From contig JAJDJB010000005.1 of the NCBI GenBank assembly GCA_030266985.1, positions 1-58,038 of the forward strand: a DNA stretch of 58,038 bases. The letters run 5' to 3'. Origin of the DNA: Synergistaceae bacterium OttesenSCG-928-D05 (GTDB taxonomy: Bacteria; Synergistota; Synergistia; Synergistales; Synergistaceae). A program made the translations under genes and the position numbers. The notes beneath the pieces were generated by a model. That model saw only the letters and a list, made by a program, of their open reading frames with translations. It searched no databases and had not been told where the DNA came from. Shown here in pieces: positions 35,073-44,125 of the stretch (position 1 is its first letter; every line of letters begins with the position of its first letter).

Positions 35073-36473
35073 ATGGAAAGCGGCAAGAATAATTTCTGCG
35101 TTCTCATCCTGGCAGCCGGTAAGGGAACGCGTATGCACAGCGAAAAGCCTAAAGTTCTTCAGAACATCTTGGAGGAGCCGATTTTATTTTATCCGATCGA
35201 AGCGGTGCTCGGAGCCGGTTTTCGGCACGTATCCGCAGTTGTCGGTTATGCAGGCGAGCAAGTGGCCGGATGGCTCCAGAATTCTTATCCCGACGTAGAA
35301 ACAATCTGGCAGCGCGAACAATTGGGCACCGGACACGCCGTAAAAATCGCGGCCGACTGGTGGAAGCGTTACGATCACGTTCTGATCCTTCCGGGCGATA
35401 CGCCGCTCATCACATCGGATACCCTGCGTTCGCTGATGGAACGTCATGTTGAAAATAACAACCAGTGTACTTTTCTCAGTTTCGATATTCCAGATCCGGA
35501 GGGGTACGGACGAGTCATTCGCGACGGCCTATCCGTACGTATCGTCGAACATAAGGACGCTACCGCCGAGGAGCGCAAATGCCGCGAAGTGAACAGCGGT
35601 ATGTATGTTTTTTCCTCAAGCGCGCTAGCGTCTGTAATAGATGATCTCGGATGTGAGAATCACCAGAAAGAATATTATTTGCCGGACGCCATCCCGCTGA
35701 TCCATAAAGCCGGCGGGCGCGTCGAAGCGTTTAAAGCGTCCAGCCACACCGAATTCCACGGCGTCAACGATCCCATCCAGATGGCGGAGTCGGCGGAATG
35801 TCTCAGGACGCGCATCCTGAACGAAGCGATGCGGAAGGGTTTGAAATGTATGGATCCGAGGTCGACCTGGATCGGCCCCGAAGTCGTGATCGGCGAAGAT
35901 GTAACGATCGAACCGAACGTTCAGATATGGGGAAAGTCGGAGGTTGGGAACTGCGCACGCATCGGCAGTTTCTCTGTGCTGCGCGGCGCGAAGATCGGGA
36001 ACGGCGCGGCGCTTGCAGGTTCCGTCCGAATTCAGGACAGCGTCATCGGGGACCATGTGACTGTCGGGCCGTTTGTGTTTATCAGGGAAAACACCGTTTT
36101 GGCTGAACACGTCCACGTCGGACGTTTTGTTGAAATAAAGAAAAGCGTCGTGGGGAAGTCCTCGAAAATTCCGCACCTTTCTTATATCGGGGATACGGAG
36201 ATCGGAACGGGCACCAATATAGGTGCTGGAACGATTACCTGCAACTATGACGGCGTGAAAAAAAACAAGACAAAAATCGGCAGCAATTGTTTCATCGGCA
36301 GCGATACAATGCTTGTTGCGCCGGTTGAACTGGAAGATAACGCCGTGACAGGCGCCGGTTCCGTGATCACGCAGGATGTGCCCGAGGGCGCTCTTGCAGT
36401 GGCGCGGGCAAGACAGAGAAACATTGAAGGCTGGCATTCCAGGAAACAAAAAAACGAGGGAGGAAAAGACTAA
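35073..36473 (+). CDS. glmU: Bifunctional GlcNAc-1-phosphate uridyltransferase / glucosamine-1-phosphate acetyltransferase
   Basis: A 466-residue enzyme making UDP-GlcNAc. The N-terminal half has LAAGKGTRM (about 12-20), the QLGTGHAV and LPGDTPL nucleotide-binding motifs. The C-terminal half is a left-handed beta-helix of hexapeptide repeats with [19 protein letters not shown] and NYDGVKK. AAAGGAG supports the ATG at 35073 over a longer reading. Its stop overlaps the prs start (TAATG). It continues the pathway of GlmM. Confidence 0.97.
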   Translation: MESGKNNFCVLILAAGKGTRMHSEKPKVLQNILEEPILFYPIEAVLGAGFRHVSAVVGYAGEQVAGWLQNSYPDVETIWQREQLGTGHAVKIAADWWKRYDHVLILPGDTPLITSDTLRSLMERHVENNNQCTFLSFDIPDPEGYGRVIRDGLSVRIVEHKDATAEERKCREVNSGMYVFSSSALASVIDDLGCENHQKEYYLPDAIPLIHKAGGRVEAFKASSHTEFHGVNDPIQMAESAECLRTRILNEAMRKGLKCMDPRSTWIGPEVVIGEDVTIEPNVQIWGKSEVGNCARIGSFSVLRGAKIGNGAALAGSVRIQDSVIGDHVTVGPFVFIRENTVLAEHVHVGRFVEIKKSVVGKSSKIPHLSYIGDTEIGTGTNIGAGTITCNYDGVKKNKTKIGSNCFIGSDTMLVAPVELEDNAVTGAGSVITQDVPEGALAVARARQRNIEGWHSRKQKNEGGKD

Positions 36474-37444
36474 TGTCATCCAGTTTGCGGGAGGTCAAGA
36501 TTTTTTCCGGAAGTGCGCACCAGAAATTCGCAGAGGATATCTGTATCAACTTGGGCATCCCGCTCTCAGCCTCGAAGCTGTTTCGCTTTTCCGACGGCGA
36601 AATAGGCGTTTCGATCGAAGAAAGCGTGCGCGGCGCTGATGTTTATGTTATACAGCCGACCTGCGAACCCGCGAACGAACATCTGGTCGAACTGCTCATC
36701 ATTATTGACGCGCTGAAACGCGCTTCCGCCTACAGGATCAATCTGGTTATGCCTTATTTCGGCTATGCGCGCCAGGACAGAAAAACACGTTCGCGCGAGC
36801 CGATCACTGCGAAACTGATTGCGAATCTGCTTGAAAAGGCAGGGGCAGACAGGGTGATTTCCGTTGATTTGCACGCGGGACAGATCCAGGGATTTTTCGA
36901 CATCCCGGTCGACCATCTGGCAGCAAGCGCGCTTCTTGCCTCATATTTCAAGCAGACTTTGAGCGATGAAATTGCAAAAGGCCTTGTTACGGTCGTATCT
37001 CCTGACATCGGCGGCGTCGTGCGCGCGAGAAAATTTGCGGAGCAGCTCGGCAACGCGGAACTCGCCATCGTCGATAAACGGCGTTCCCACGAAGTGGCAA
37101 ACGTCTGCGAAGTCATGGAATTGATCGGAAATATTGAAGGCAGAACGACGATTCTTGTTGACGACATTATCGACACAGCCGGCACGATGGTGCAGGCGGC
37201 CGAAGCGCTTATGCAGCGCGGCGCCACGAGCGTCTACGCGTGCTGCACGCACCCCGTTCTTTCGGGACCCGCGATCGACAGGCTCAGAGATTCGAAAATA
37301 AAGGAAGTTGTCGTGACGGACACGATCCCGCTTCATAGCGCGAAGCAGATCGATAAAATCACGGTGCTCTCAATCGCGCCGCTTTTCGCCGAAGCGCTCA
37401 GAAGAATTCACTCAGAGCATTCGGTCAGCATACTGTTTCGCTAA
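36473..37444 (+). CDS. prs: Ribose-phosphate pyrophosphokinase
   Basis: A 323-residue PRPP synthase supplying nucleotide, histidine and tryptophan synthesis. The flexible loop [17 protein letters not shown], the [18 protein letters not shown] metal/ATP region and the PRPP-binding loop [12 protein letters not shown] are all intact. Its ATG overlaps the glmU stop, with GGGAGGA upstream. The glmU-prs-rplY-pth-mfd order is a widely conserved cluster. Confidence 0.97.
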   Translation: MSSSLREVKIFSGSAHQKFAEDICINLGIPLSASKLFRFSDGEIGVSIEESVRGADVYVIQPTCEPANEHLVELLIIIDALKRASAYRINLVMPYFGYARQDRKTRSREPITAKLIANLLEKAGADRVISVDLHAGQIQGFFDIPVDHLAASALLASYFKQTLSDEIAKGLVTVVSPDIGGVVRARKFAEQLGNAELAIVDKRRSHEVANVCEVMELIGNIEGRTTILVDDIIDTAGTMVQAAEALMQRGATSVYACCTHPVLSGPAIDRLRDSKIKEVVVTDTIPLHSAKQIDKITVLSIAPLFAEALRRIHSEHSVSILFR

Positions 37445-37452
37445 ATAATTTT

Positions 37453-37470
37453 GCGGCGCGAAAGCGCTGC
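37453..37470 (+). other. GNRA-capped hairpin between prs and rplY
   Basis: GCGGCGC / GCGCTGC closes a GAAA tetraloop directly after prs. There is no T-run, so it is not a standard terminator. It may protect the prs transcript end or separate expression of rplY. Confidence 0.35.
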
Positions 37471-37523
37471 TGAATGTAGAAAATAGAGCTTATTCAAGCT
37501 TATAACATCGAGGAGGAAATACA

Positions 37524-38183
37524 ATGGCTGCAAAGATCAAATCACAGAAATTCGATTTCGAAGTACGGACAACGACAGGGAAAAACGCGAACAGAAAATT
37601 GCGTGGGAATAAAAAACTGCCCGCAGTTCTTTATGGCCCGGATTTCAAAGAGGGACTCGTCGGCACGATAGACGCAAAGGCAATCGCGCCGATCGCCAAC
37701 GGTTCGCACAGGGAATCGACTGTTGTCGAACTTGTTACGGACGGTAAATCATGCGAAGCGCTGATCAGAGACGTGCAGCGCCATCCGCTGACGCAGCAGA
37801 TCCTGCACCTGGATTTCTACCAGATCGTACGCGGACAGAAACTTAAGGTTGAAATCCCCGTGGTCGTTCTCAACAAGGAAATGTCGCCCGGCATCAAAGA
37901 AGGCGGACTTCTTGATCAGCCGACGAGAACGATTATGATCGAAGTTCTCCCGAAAGATATCCCGAGCGAGATCACGGTCGACCTCAAAGATATGCAGCTC
38001 GGCGCCGAAGTATTTGTAAGAGACCTGCCGCTGCCGGAAGGCGCGGAATGGGTCGGCGATGCGGATGCACTTGTTCTGAAAATCGCACAGACGCGTGCGC
38101 ACGCGCTCGAGACCGAAGGTGAAGAGGGCGAAGAGAACGCAGAAGTCGAAGTCGTCGCAAAGGGCAAAAAAGAGGAAGATTAG
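37524..38183 (+). CDS. rplY: 50S ribosomal protein L25, general stress (CTC) form
   Basis: A 219-residue two-domain L25/TL5/CTC protein that binds 5S rRNA. The N-terminal domain (about 1-95) has RKLRGNKKLPAVLYGP and HREST, and the C-terminal TL5 domain follows. The last 25 residues form a strongly acidic tail ending in lysines. It has GAGGAGG upstream of the ATG. The longer CTC type is typical of clusters with pth and mfd. Confidence 0.95.
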   Translation: MAAKIKSQKFDFEVRTTTGKNANRKLRGNKKLPAVLYGPDFKEGLVGTIDAKAIAPIANGSHRESTVVELVTDGKSCEALIRDVQRHPLTQQILHLDFYQIVRGQKLKVEIPVVVLNKEMSPGIKEGGLLDQPTRTIMIEVLPKDIPSEITVDLKDMQLGAEVFVRDLPLPEGAEWVGDADALVLKIAQTRAHALETEGEEGEENAEVEVVAKGKKEED

Positions 38184-38206
38184 TAGTCCTTCTCTGACGG
38201 ACGCTT

Positions 38207-38854
38207 ATGAAACTGATCGTAGGGCTTGGCAATCCAGGCGTCGAATATGCCTGGACGCGGCATAACGTAGGGTGGCTTGCGCTCGATTCTTTTGTGACGC
38301 GGCTGGGCATGGGTGAGCCGCAGATGAAGTTCCAGGGCGCTTATTGGGGACCGATTCTTCAGGCCGGCGAACGTTTTGCGCTTTTAAAACCCTATACGTA
38401 TATGAATTTAAGCGGATTGTCTGTTTTAGAGGCAGTCCGCTATCAAAATTTAGAGCCGGAAGATATCCTCGTAATCTATGACGACGCGGCGCTTCCATTC
38501 GGTCGCCTGCGCTTGCGCGAAAAAGGCTCGGCGGGCGGGCAAAAGGGCATGATGTCGATCATCGGCGCGCTTGGAACACTCGACGTCCCGCGCCTTCGCA
38601 TCGGCATCGGCGCGCCAAAACCGGCTATGGCGATGCCGGATTGGGTCCTTGGACGCATCCCGAAAGAACAGCGCGCAACCTGGGACGAACTGGAGGACGC
38701 GCTGTGGGAAGGCGTTCGTTTATGGCTATCGGAAGATATTCAATCCGCAATGGCCTATTTGAACGGATTTCGGCTTAAAGCAGAAAAAGAACAGGATCAA
38801 AAAGAACAGCAAAAAGAAAAAAAGGATACAGGCGGTGAAGTTGGGCGTGGCTAA
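38207..38854 (+). CDS. pth: Peptidyl-tRNA hydrolase
   Basis: A 215-residue esterase that recycles peptidyl-tRNA. LIVGLGNPG, the catalytic His of TRHNVGW, YMNLSG and DDAALPFGRLRLREKGSAGGQKGM are all present. The final 30 or so residues are a lysine/glutamate/glutamine-rich tail not found in short homologues. The stop codon sits in the loop of the terminator that overlaps its 3' end. Confidence 0.96.
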   Translation: MKLIVGLGNPGVEYAWTRHNVGWLALDSFVTRLGMGEPQMKFQGAYWGPILQAGERFALLKPYTYMNLSGLSVLEAVRYQNLEPEDILVIYDDAALPFGRLRLREKGSAGGQKGMMSIIGALGTLDVPRLRIGIGAPKPAMAMPDWVLGRIPKEQRATWDELEDALWEGVRLWLSEDIQSAMAYLNGFRLKAEKEQDQKEQQKEKKDTGGEVGRG

Positions 38855-38867
38855 AGCCACGCTTTTT
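38845..38867 (+). terminator. Terminator overlapping the pth stop codon
   Basis: GCGTGGC / GCCACGC with loop TAAA, then TTTTT. The TAA of the loop is the pth stop, so ribosomes ending pth cover the hairpin. It may act as a translation-sensitive attenuator before mfd. Confidence 0.75.
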
Positions 38868-38880
38868 ATAACAGTACAGG

Positions 38881-40806
38881 ATGGTAATCAGAGAAAAAAG
38901 CAATTCAGACGAAACCAGTTTTTTTAAACTGGACAACGACATATGGGTAAAAAACAGAGCCGTTCATTTGCCGTCGAAGGGCTCCATGCGCGCTTGGGCG
39001 TGCCGGGATGCGCACGCTCCGCTGCTTGTGCTGCTGCCGGACCAGCGGCAAACGCGTGACTTTATCGGCGACGCGCAAACGTTAAATCTTTTTAAAGACA
39101 GAAATGTGGAAATATTGCCCGAAATATCTTTCGCGGAAGACGACGCAAAGATCGATGCTGAAAAGGTGCAGCGCGGGGACGTACTCGCGCGCTTTTTAGA
39201 TAAACGGGGGGTGCTTGCGGTAACGCCCGCATCGCTGCTGGCGCCTTTTTCCTCCGGGAGCGATTATTTCCACCTGATACTCGGCGAAGAAATCGGCAGG
39301 GACCGCCTTGTGCAATGGCTGGAACAAAAGGGCTACGTGCGCGGAGACCTGGTCTGGTCACCGGGGCAGTATGTCTCGCGCGGCAGCATCGTGGACATTT
39401 TCAGCCCGTCCGACTCATTCCCTCTACGCCTTGAGTTCTTTGACGATGAACTGGAAAGTATTCGATTTTTCCTGCCCGAAACGCAAAAAAGTCTCCGCAC
39501 GCTGCAGCAGGCGTCAATTCAAAGCTTGCTTGGCCGTACGGAATCAAACCTTTCGCGCTTTATGCCGAAGGATATGCATATCGTCTATTTTGACCCGAAA
39601 GGGCTGGATACGACGGCGGAAAACGCGAGCTGGCTGTGGGGCAATCTGGACCGGGAAAAGCAGGACAGCGTTCCCTGGCGTCAATGGGACGCGCTCTATG
39701 ATTTTTTTGCGGCTTACCCGCGCCTGCGCGTCATTCAGGACGTCAATTCCAGCCATGTCAGAACAGGCTTGCGCCAGCTTCCGCTCTTCAAAGGAAAATT
39801 TCTCGAGGTAGAAGAATTCTGCCGCAATCATGCGGAACAGGGATATCACGTCGAAGTTTATTCCGAGGCTGAAAGAAGCATTGAATGGGCGCGCGCGAAC
39901 GGATATGCCGCCGCGGAAGGAATACTGACCGACGGATTTATTGATATAAACGATAAGAAAATTGTTGTCTCGGACCTTGAACTTGCCGGTGCAAGCGTGC
40001 CGCGCCGCGGATTGGAGCATCGCGCACCGAGCGACTGGGGCGTCGGATTGATCCCCGGCCAATGGGTGGCGCACGATGAATACGGCGTTGCGCGGTACCT
40101 GGGGCCTGAGCGTGTCACGACACTGGACGGCGAACAGGAATATCTCGTGCTGCAATTTGCAGAAGAACGGCGTCTGCTGATTCCGGTCATGCATTTTTAT
40201 AAAATCAGCCCGTGGTCGCCCGCGCCGGGGCAGGAACCAACGCCCGACAGCCTGAAAAGCTCGCATTGGAAAAAGGCGTCCGACAAAGCGAAAGAAAATG
40301 CCGCGAAGGCGGCGCAGGAACTTGTCACAATATATGCGGAACGCGAACTTACGCCTGGCTTTGCGTTTGCGCCGTCAAAAGCGCTGATGAAAGAACTCGA
40401 AGACAGTTTTATTTTTGCGGAAACGGACGACCAGCTCAAGGCAATTCAGGCCGTTGAAGAAGATATGGAGCGTCCCGTGCCAATGGACCGCCTGGTGGTC
40501 GGCGACGTCGGGTTCGGCAAAACAGAAGTTGCGATCCGCGCCGCGGGCAAGGCGGTTTTCTCCGGAAAACAGGTTGCCATCATGGCGCCGACGACGCTCC
40601 TAGCACAACAGCACTATGAGACTTTCAGCGCGCGTTTTGCGAGTCTGGCCGTGCGCGTAGAAGTCATTTCCAGATTTGTCTCCATCTCGGCGCAAAAAAA
40701 AGATATTGAACGATTTGCGCGAGGGGAAAGTCGATATCCTAATCGGTACGCACCGCCTGCTCGGCGCCGATGTTCTGTTCAAAGACCTCGGATTGGTCGT
40801 TATTGA
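38881..40806 (+). CDS. mfd: Transcription-repair coupling factor Mfd, N-terminal part (frameshifted gene)
   Basis: The first part of a gene spanning 38881-42010. It encodes the UvrB-like N-terminal region, the CarD-like RNA polymerase-interacting domain (IPGQWVAHDEYGVARYLG, about 392-410) and helicase domain 1 with Walker A GDVGFGKTEVA near 542. After residue 605 the frame departs from Mfd at an A8 tract and runs 35 unrelated residues to a stop. Mfd removes stalled RNA polymerase and recruits UvrA. The start is uncertain: AGG abuts the ATG and no well-spaced ribosome site is seen. Full length would be about 1042 residues, a little shorter than usual. Confidence 0.85.
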   Translation: MVIREKSNSDETSFFKLDNDIWVKNRAVHLPSKGSMRAWACRDAHAPLLVLLPDQRQTRDFIGDAQTLNLFKDRNVEILPEISFAEDDAKIDAEKVQRGDVLARFLDKRGVLAVTPASLLAPFSSGSDYFHLILGEEIGRDRLVQWLEQKGYVRGDLVWSPGQYVSRGSIVDIFSPSDSFPLRLEFFDDELESIRFFLPETQKSLRTLQQASIQSLLGRTESNLSRFMPKDMHIVYFDPKGLDTTAENASWLWGNLDREKQDSVPWRQWDALYDFFAAYPRLRVIQDVNSSHVRTGLRQLPLFKGKFLEVEEFCRNHAEQGYHVEVYSEAERSIEWARANGYAAAEGILTDGFIDINDKKIVVSDLELAGASVPRRGLEHRAPSDWGVGLIPGQWVAHDEYGVARYLGPERVTTLDGEQEYLVLQFAEERRLLIPVMHFYKISPWSPAPGQEPTPDSLKSSHWKKASDKAKENAAKAAQELVTIYAERELTPGFAFAPSKALMKELEDSFIFAETDDQLKAIQAVEEDMERPVPMDRLVVGDVGFGKTEVAIRAAGKAVFSGKQVAIMAPTTLLAQQHYETFSARFASLAVRVEVISRFVSISAQKKDIERFARGESRYPNRYAPPARRRCSVQRPRIGRY

Positions 40807-42010
40807 CGAAGAGCACCGTTTTGGCGTCATGCACAAAGAGCATCTGAAAAAAATTGCACCCGGTGTGGACGTGCTGATGCTATCCGCAACGCCTATTCCG
40901 CGTTCCCTTTCTCTCTCGATCAGCGGCATACGTGACTTTTCCGTTTTGCAGACGCCGCCGCAGCGCCGCCTGCCAGTCATTACGGTCGTGCGGTCGTGGG
41001 CGGAGGATCTTTTGAAAAACGCCGTTCTGCGCGAGAAAAACAGGGGCGGTCAGGTCTTCTTCGTGCACAACCGTATCCATGATATCCAGGACCGCGCCGT
41101 GATGCTGAAGCGTCTTTTTCCGAAATTCAATATCGCCGTCGCGCACAGTAGAATGTCGGAAGCGCTGCTAGAAAAGACGATGATGCAGTTCTCGCTCGGG
41201 CAGATCGATATCTTGATCTGCACGACGATCGTAGAAAGCGGGCTCGATATCCCGATGGCAAACACGCTGATCGTCGACGACGCCCACGAACTTGGCCTTG
41301 CGCAGATGTATCAGCTCCGCGGCAGGGTTGGGCGTCGCGAAGAACAGGCTTACGCGTTCCTTTTTTATCCGGAGGACGTAAAACTGACGGTGGAGGCGAG
41401 CGAACGCCTTGAAGCGATAGCACAGCTAGATGAGCTCGGCGCCGGATATCAGCTCGCGCAGCGCGATCTGCAAATTCGCGGCGCTGGTGACCTGATCGGT
41501 GTTTCGCAGCACGGCAACGCGACCCGCGTCGGTTATCAAAAATATTGCGATCTGCTGGCCGAAGAAATCGCCAAAATCAAAGGCGGCGCAAAAGCGCACG
41601 TGGAGCTTGAAATCGGTTTCCCCGCGTCCATCCCGGGCAATTATCTGCCGCAGGAAAACCTGCGCGTCACCCTCTACAGGCGTCTGCTGAAGGCGGACAG
41701 CGCACCGGAAGTTGTCTCGCTTTACGAGGAGACGCGCGACCGCTTTGGCAAAATGCCGCAGGGGTTAAAATTCCTGTTCAACATCGCGCTCATTCGCGCC
41801 ATTGCGCCAGATCTCAACATCACGAAAATTTTGATCGGCAGAGACGAGTGCATATTCCAGGGAATCCCGGACGGCGAATGGCGTAACCTCAAACTGCCGT
41901 CCATGTGGATGCGCCGCCTGGACGGCTTCCTCGGACCCGGCGGATTTGTGGGAACCGCGGCCATTTCCGGAGCTTTTCAGCAAAAAACGGACGTACATCT
42001 GGTAGAATAG
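40676..42010 (+). CDS. mfd: Transcription-repair coupling factor Mfd, C-terminal part (frameshifted gene)
   Basis: The second part of mfd, in the +1 frame relative to the first. True mfd homology begins at about 40703. It carries the rest of the translocase: GTHRLL, Walker B DEEHRFGV, SATPIPRSL, QLRGRVGRREEQAYAF (motif VI) and the C-terminal TRCF domain that masks the UvrA-binding surface. No plausible independent start exists; the apparent TTG at 40676 lacks a ribosome site. The two halves together form one intact gene except for a single base. Confidence 0.85.
   Translation: MSPSRRKKKILNDLREGKVDILIGTHRLLGADVLFKDLGLVVIDEEHRFGVMHKEHLKKIAPGVDVLMLSATPIPRSLSLSISGIRDFSVLQTPPQRRLPVITVVRSWAEDLLKNAVLREKNRGGQVFFVHNRIHDIQDRAVMLKRLFPKFNIAVAHSRMSEALLEKTMMQFSLGQIDILICTTIVESGLDIPMANTLIVDDAHELGLAQMYQLRGRVGRREEQAYAFLFYPEDVKLTVEASERLEAIAQLDELGAGYQLAQRDLQIRGAGDLIGVSQHGNATRVGYQKYCDLLAEEIAKIKGGAKAHVELEIGFPASIPGNYLPQENLRVTLYRRLLKADSAPEVVSLYEETRDRFGKMPQGLKFLFNIALIRAIAPDLNITKILIGRDECIFQGIPDGEWRNLKLPSMWMRRLDGFLGPGGFVGTAAISGAFQQKTDVHLVE
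40694..40701 (+). other. A8 tract at the mfd frameshift point
   Basis: Eight consecutive A break the mfd frame. Deleting one A gives GCG CAA AAA AAG ATA TTG, joining SAQKK to ILNDLREGKVDIL, which matches Mfd of other bacteria without a gap. Such tracts are prone to RNA polymerase slippage, mutation and sequencing error. Confidence 0.85.
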
Positions 42011-42045
42011 CACGAGGGCACAAACCGATCTTGGAGGCGGCTTTT

Positions 42046-42861
42046 TTGACGAACAGCAAACATACTGCGGATAAATTTCTGGAGCTCCTTGAAGTGATGC
42101 GCAAACTGCGCGCGCCGGATGGATGCCCGTGGGACCGCGAGCAGGATTACCTGTCGCTGCGCCGCTATATCATCGAAGAAGCGTATGAATTGATCGAGGC
42201 GATAGAAAGCGGCAAAACCCGGAATGTCTGTGAAGAATGCGGCGACCTTTTGCTGCAGGTCGTGTTTGTTTCATGCATCGCGGAAGAAACGGGCGAATTC
42301 GCAATCGCCGACGTCATGGACCGCCTGATTACAAAACTTGTCCGCCGACACCCGCACGTATTCGGCGATATCAGCGTCGCAAATTCCGAAGAAGTCCTAA
42401 AAAACTGGGAACAGATCAAGGTCGAAGAGAGAAAAGAGAAACACGAAGACGCTTCTCTTCTCGCGGGCGTCCCCAGAGGCCTGCCCGGCCTCCTGCGCGC
42501 GTACCGTATCCAGGAGCGCGCGGCGAAGGTTGGATTTGACTGGCCGAAAGGCGACCCGGCGCCCGTCCTCGCAAAAGTGGAAGAGGAAATAGCGGAATTG
42601 AAAGAAGCACTGTCCGAACAAAACGTTTCAAAAGAAAAAATTGCGGAAGAACTGGGGGACCTTCTTTTTGCCGTTTCCAATCTCTCGAGGCATCTGGAAG
42701 TCGACCCCGAAATCGCCGTGCATCGCGCGTGCGAAAAATTCTCCGCGCGTTTCCGTTTCATAGAAAAATCTGTCACCAGCTCCGGAAAAGCCTGGCGGGA
42801 ATTTTCGCTGGATGAGCTTGAAGGTTTCTGGCGTCAGGCAAAAGAATGCGAAAAAGAGTAA
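42046..42861 (+). CDS. mazG: Nucleoside triphosphate pyrophosphohydrolase MazG
   Basis: A 271-residue tandem-domain MazG that hydrolyses (d)NTPs to monophosphates. Domain 1 has CPWDREQDYLSLRRYIIEEAYE with the EExxE metal motif. Domain 2 has EEIAELKEALSE and EELGDLLFAVSNLSRH. The start is TTG nine bases after GGAGG, which gives the usual N-terminus; the longer upstream reading overlaps the mfd end and is rejected. It follows mfd by 35 bases. Confidence 0.94.
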   Translation: MTNSKHTADKFLELLEVMRKLRAPDGCPWDREQDYLSLRRYIIEEAYELIEAIESGKTRNVCEECGDLLLQVVFVSCIAEETGEFAIADVMDRLITKLVRRHPHVFGDISVANSEEVLKNWEQIKVEERKEKHEDASLLAGVPRGLPGLLRAYRIQERAAKVGFDWPKGDPAPVLAKVEEEIAELKEALSEQNVSKEKIAEELGDLLFAVSNLSRHLEVDPEIAVHRACEKFSARFRFIEKSVTSSGKAWREFSLDELEGFWRQAKECEKE

Positions 42862-42895
42862 AATAGAAGCACAGATATCTAGGAGGTAATACGCA

Positions 42896-43129
42896 ATGAC
42901 AACGCAGGAGAAAATTCAGGAAGTAATCACCACAAAAATTTCGCCGGCACTCCAGTCCCACGGCGGAGACGTCGCCTTTGTGAGCTATGACGAAGCGGCG
43001 GGCGCGCTTATCGTTGAGCTGACGGGCGCATGCGGCACCTGCCCCTACGCGCAGGAAACGCTTCGCATGACGGTCGAATCCGCGATCAGGAGCGAAGTAC
43101 CCGAAGTCAAGTCGGTCGTCAGGGCGTAA
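42896..43129 (+). CDS. NifU C-terminal domain (Nfu-type) iron-sulfur carrier
   Basis: A 77-residue protein equal to the Nfu/NifU C-terminal domain. LQSHGGDVAFVSYDE and the cluster-binding Cys46-Gly-Thr-Cys49 are conserved. It probably donates Fe-S clusters to client proteins. AGGAGGT precedes the ATG, and the gene ends three bases before phoH. Confidence 0.92.
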   Translation: MTTQEKIQEVITTKISPALQSHGGDVAFVSYDEAAGALIVELTGACGTCPYAQETLRMTVESAIRSEVPEVKSVVRA

Positions 43130-43132
43130 AAC

Positions 43133-44125
43133 TTGCCGAACGACGATAGGACGGAAAATTACACAAACCCGTCCGTTTCAAACAATGAAGCAATCGTGAA
43201 ACTACTCGCCGGCCATGACGAGATTCTTCGCATGGTCGAGCGGGAGTTTCCGGTAAAAATCTACGCGCGCGGCGAAAACCTCTCCATCCAGGGAGATGAC
43301 ACCGCGCTGGTTGGACGTATTGAAGATCTGTTGACGCAGTTTGCGGAACTTGCACTCGCGGGTAAAAAGTTCAGCAGCGCGGAGATACGCTACGGGCTGC
43401 ATCAGATTGCGGCAGGGGAGTCCGTCAAACTGAAATCCCTGTACGACGAAGTCGTATGCGTGAGTAACCGCGGAAAACCGATCCGCCCCTACACCAACGG
43501 GCAGAAGGATTATATCCGCTCCATCCGCGAAAACGACATCACGTTCGCGATTGGCCCTGCCGGAACGGGGAAGACATATCTTGCCGTCGCGCAGGCGGTT
43601 GCGCTCTTGAAATCCGCGAAGATAAGCAGGATCGTACTGGTACGTCCTGTTGTGGAAGCGGGAGAAAGACTCGGCTATCTGCCGGGAGACCTGATGGATA
43701 AGGTTGAGCCCTATCTGCGCCCGTTGTACGACGCATTTTACGACCTTCTTCCGCCGGACCGTTTCGACCGTTATTTTGAGAAGGGCGTAATTGAGTTGGC
43801 GCCGCTCGCATACATGCGGGGAAGGACGCTGAACGACAGTTTTATTATCCTTGACGAAGCGCAGAACACGACGCAGGAACAGATGAAAATGTTTTTGACG
43901 CGCCTGGGTTTTGGCTCAAAGGCCGTCGTCACCGGAGACGTCACGCAGGTAGACCTTCCGGGAACCAAAGAGTCCGGCCTTATCGCCGTGCAGAAAATTC
44001 TGAAAGATATCGAAGGCATTGCATTTGTGCGTCTGAGCAACCAGGACGTCGTCCGCCACGAGATCGTTCAAAAAATCGTAAAGGCGTATGAAAAATATGA
44101 CCAACGGAGAAAAACAGAAAATTAG
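43133..44125 (+). CDS. PhoH-like ATPase
   Basis: A 330-residue cytoplasmic P-loop ATPase. An N-terminal KH-like segment (about 20-100) precedes GPAGTGKTYLAVAQAV (Walker A, about 142) and FIILDEAQNTTQEQMKMFL (Walker B), then VVTGDVTQVDLP. PhoH2/YbeZ proteins usually sit beside ybeY, which is two genes downstream here, supporting a role in rRNA or RNA metabolism. The start is TTG three bases after the Nfu stop. Confidence 0.94.
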   Translation: MPNDDRTENYTNPSVSNNEAIVKLLAGHDEILRMVEREFPVKIYARGENLSIQGDDTALVGRIEDLLTQFAELALAGKKFSSAEIRYGLHQIAAGESVKLKSLYDEVVCVSNRGKPIRPYTNGQKDYIRSIRENDITFAIGPAGTGKTYLAVAQAVALLKSAKISRIVLVRPVVEAGERLGYLPGDLMDKVEPYLRPLYDAFYDLLPPDRFDRYFEKGVIELAPLAYMRGRTLNDSFIILDEAQNTTQEQMKMFLTRLGFGSKAVVTGDVTQVDLPGTKESGLIAVQKILKDIEGIAFVRLSNQDVVRHEIVQKIVKAYEKYDQRRKTEN

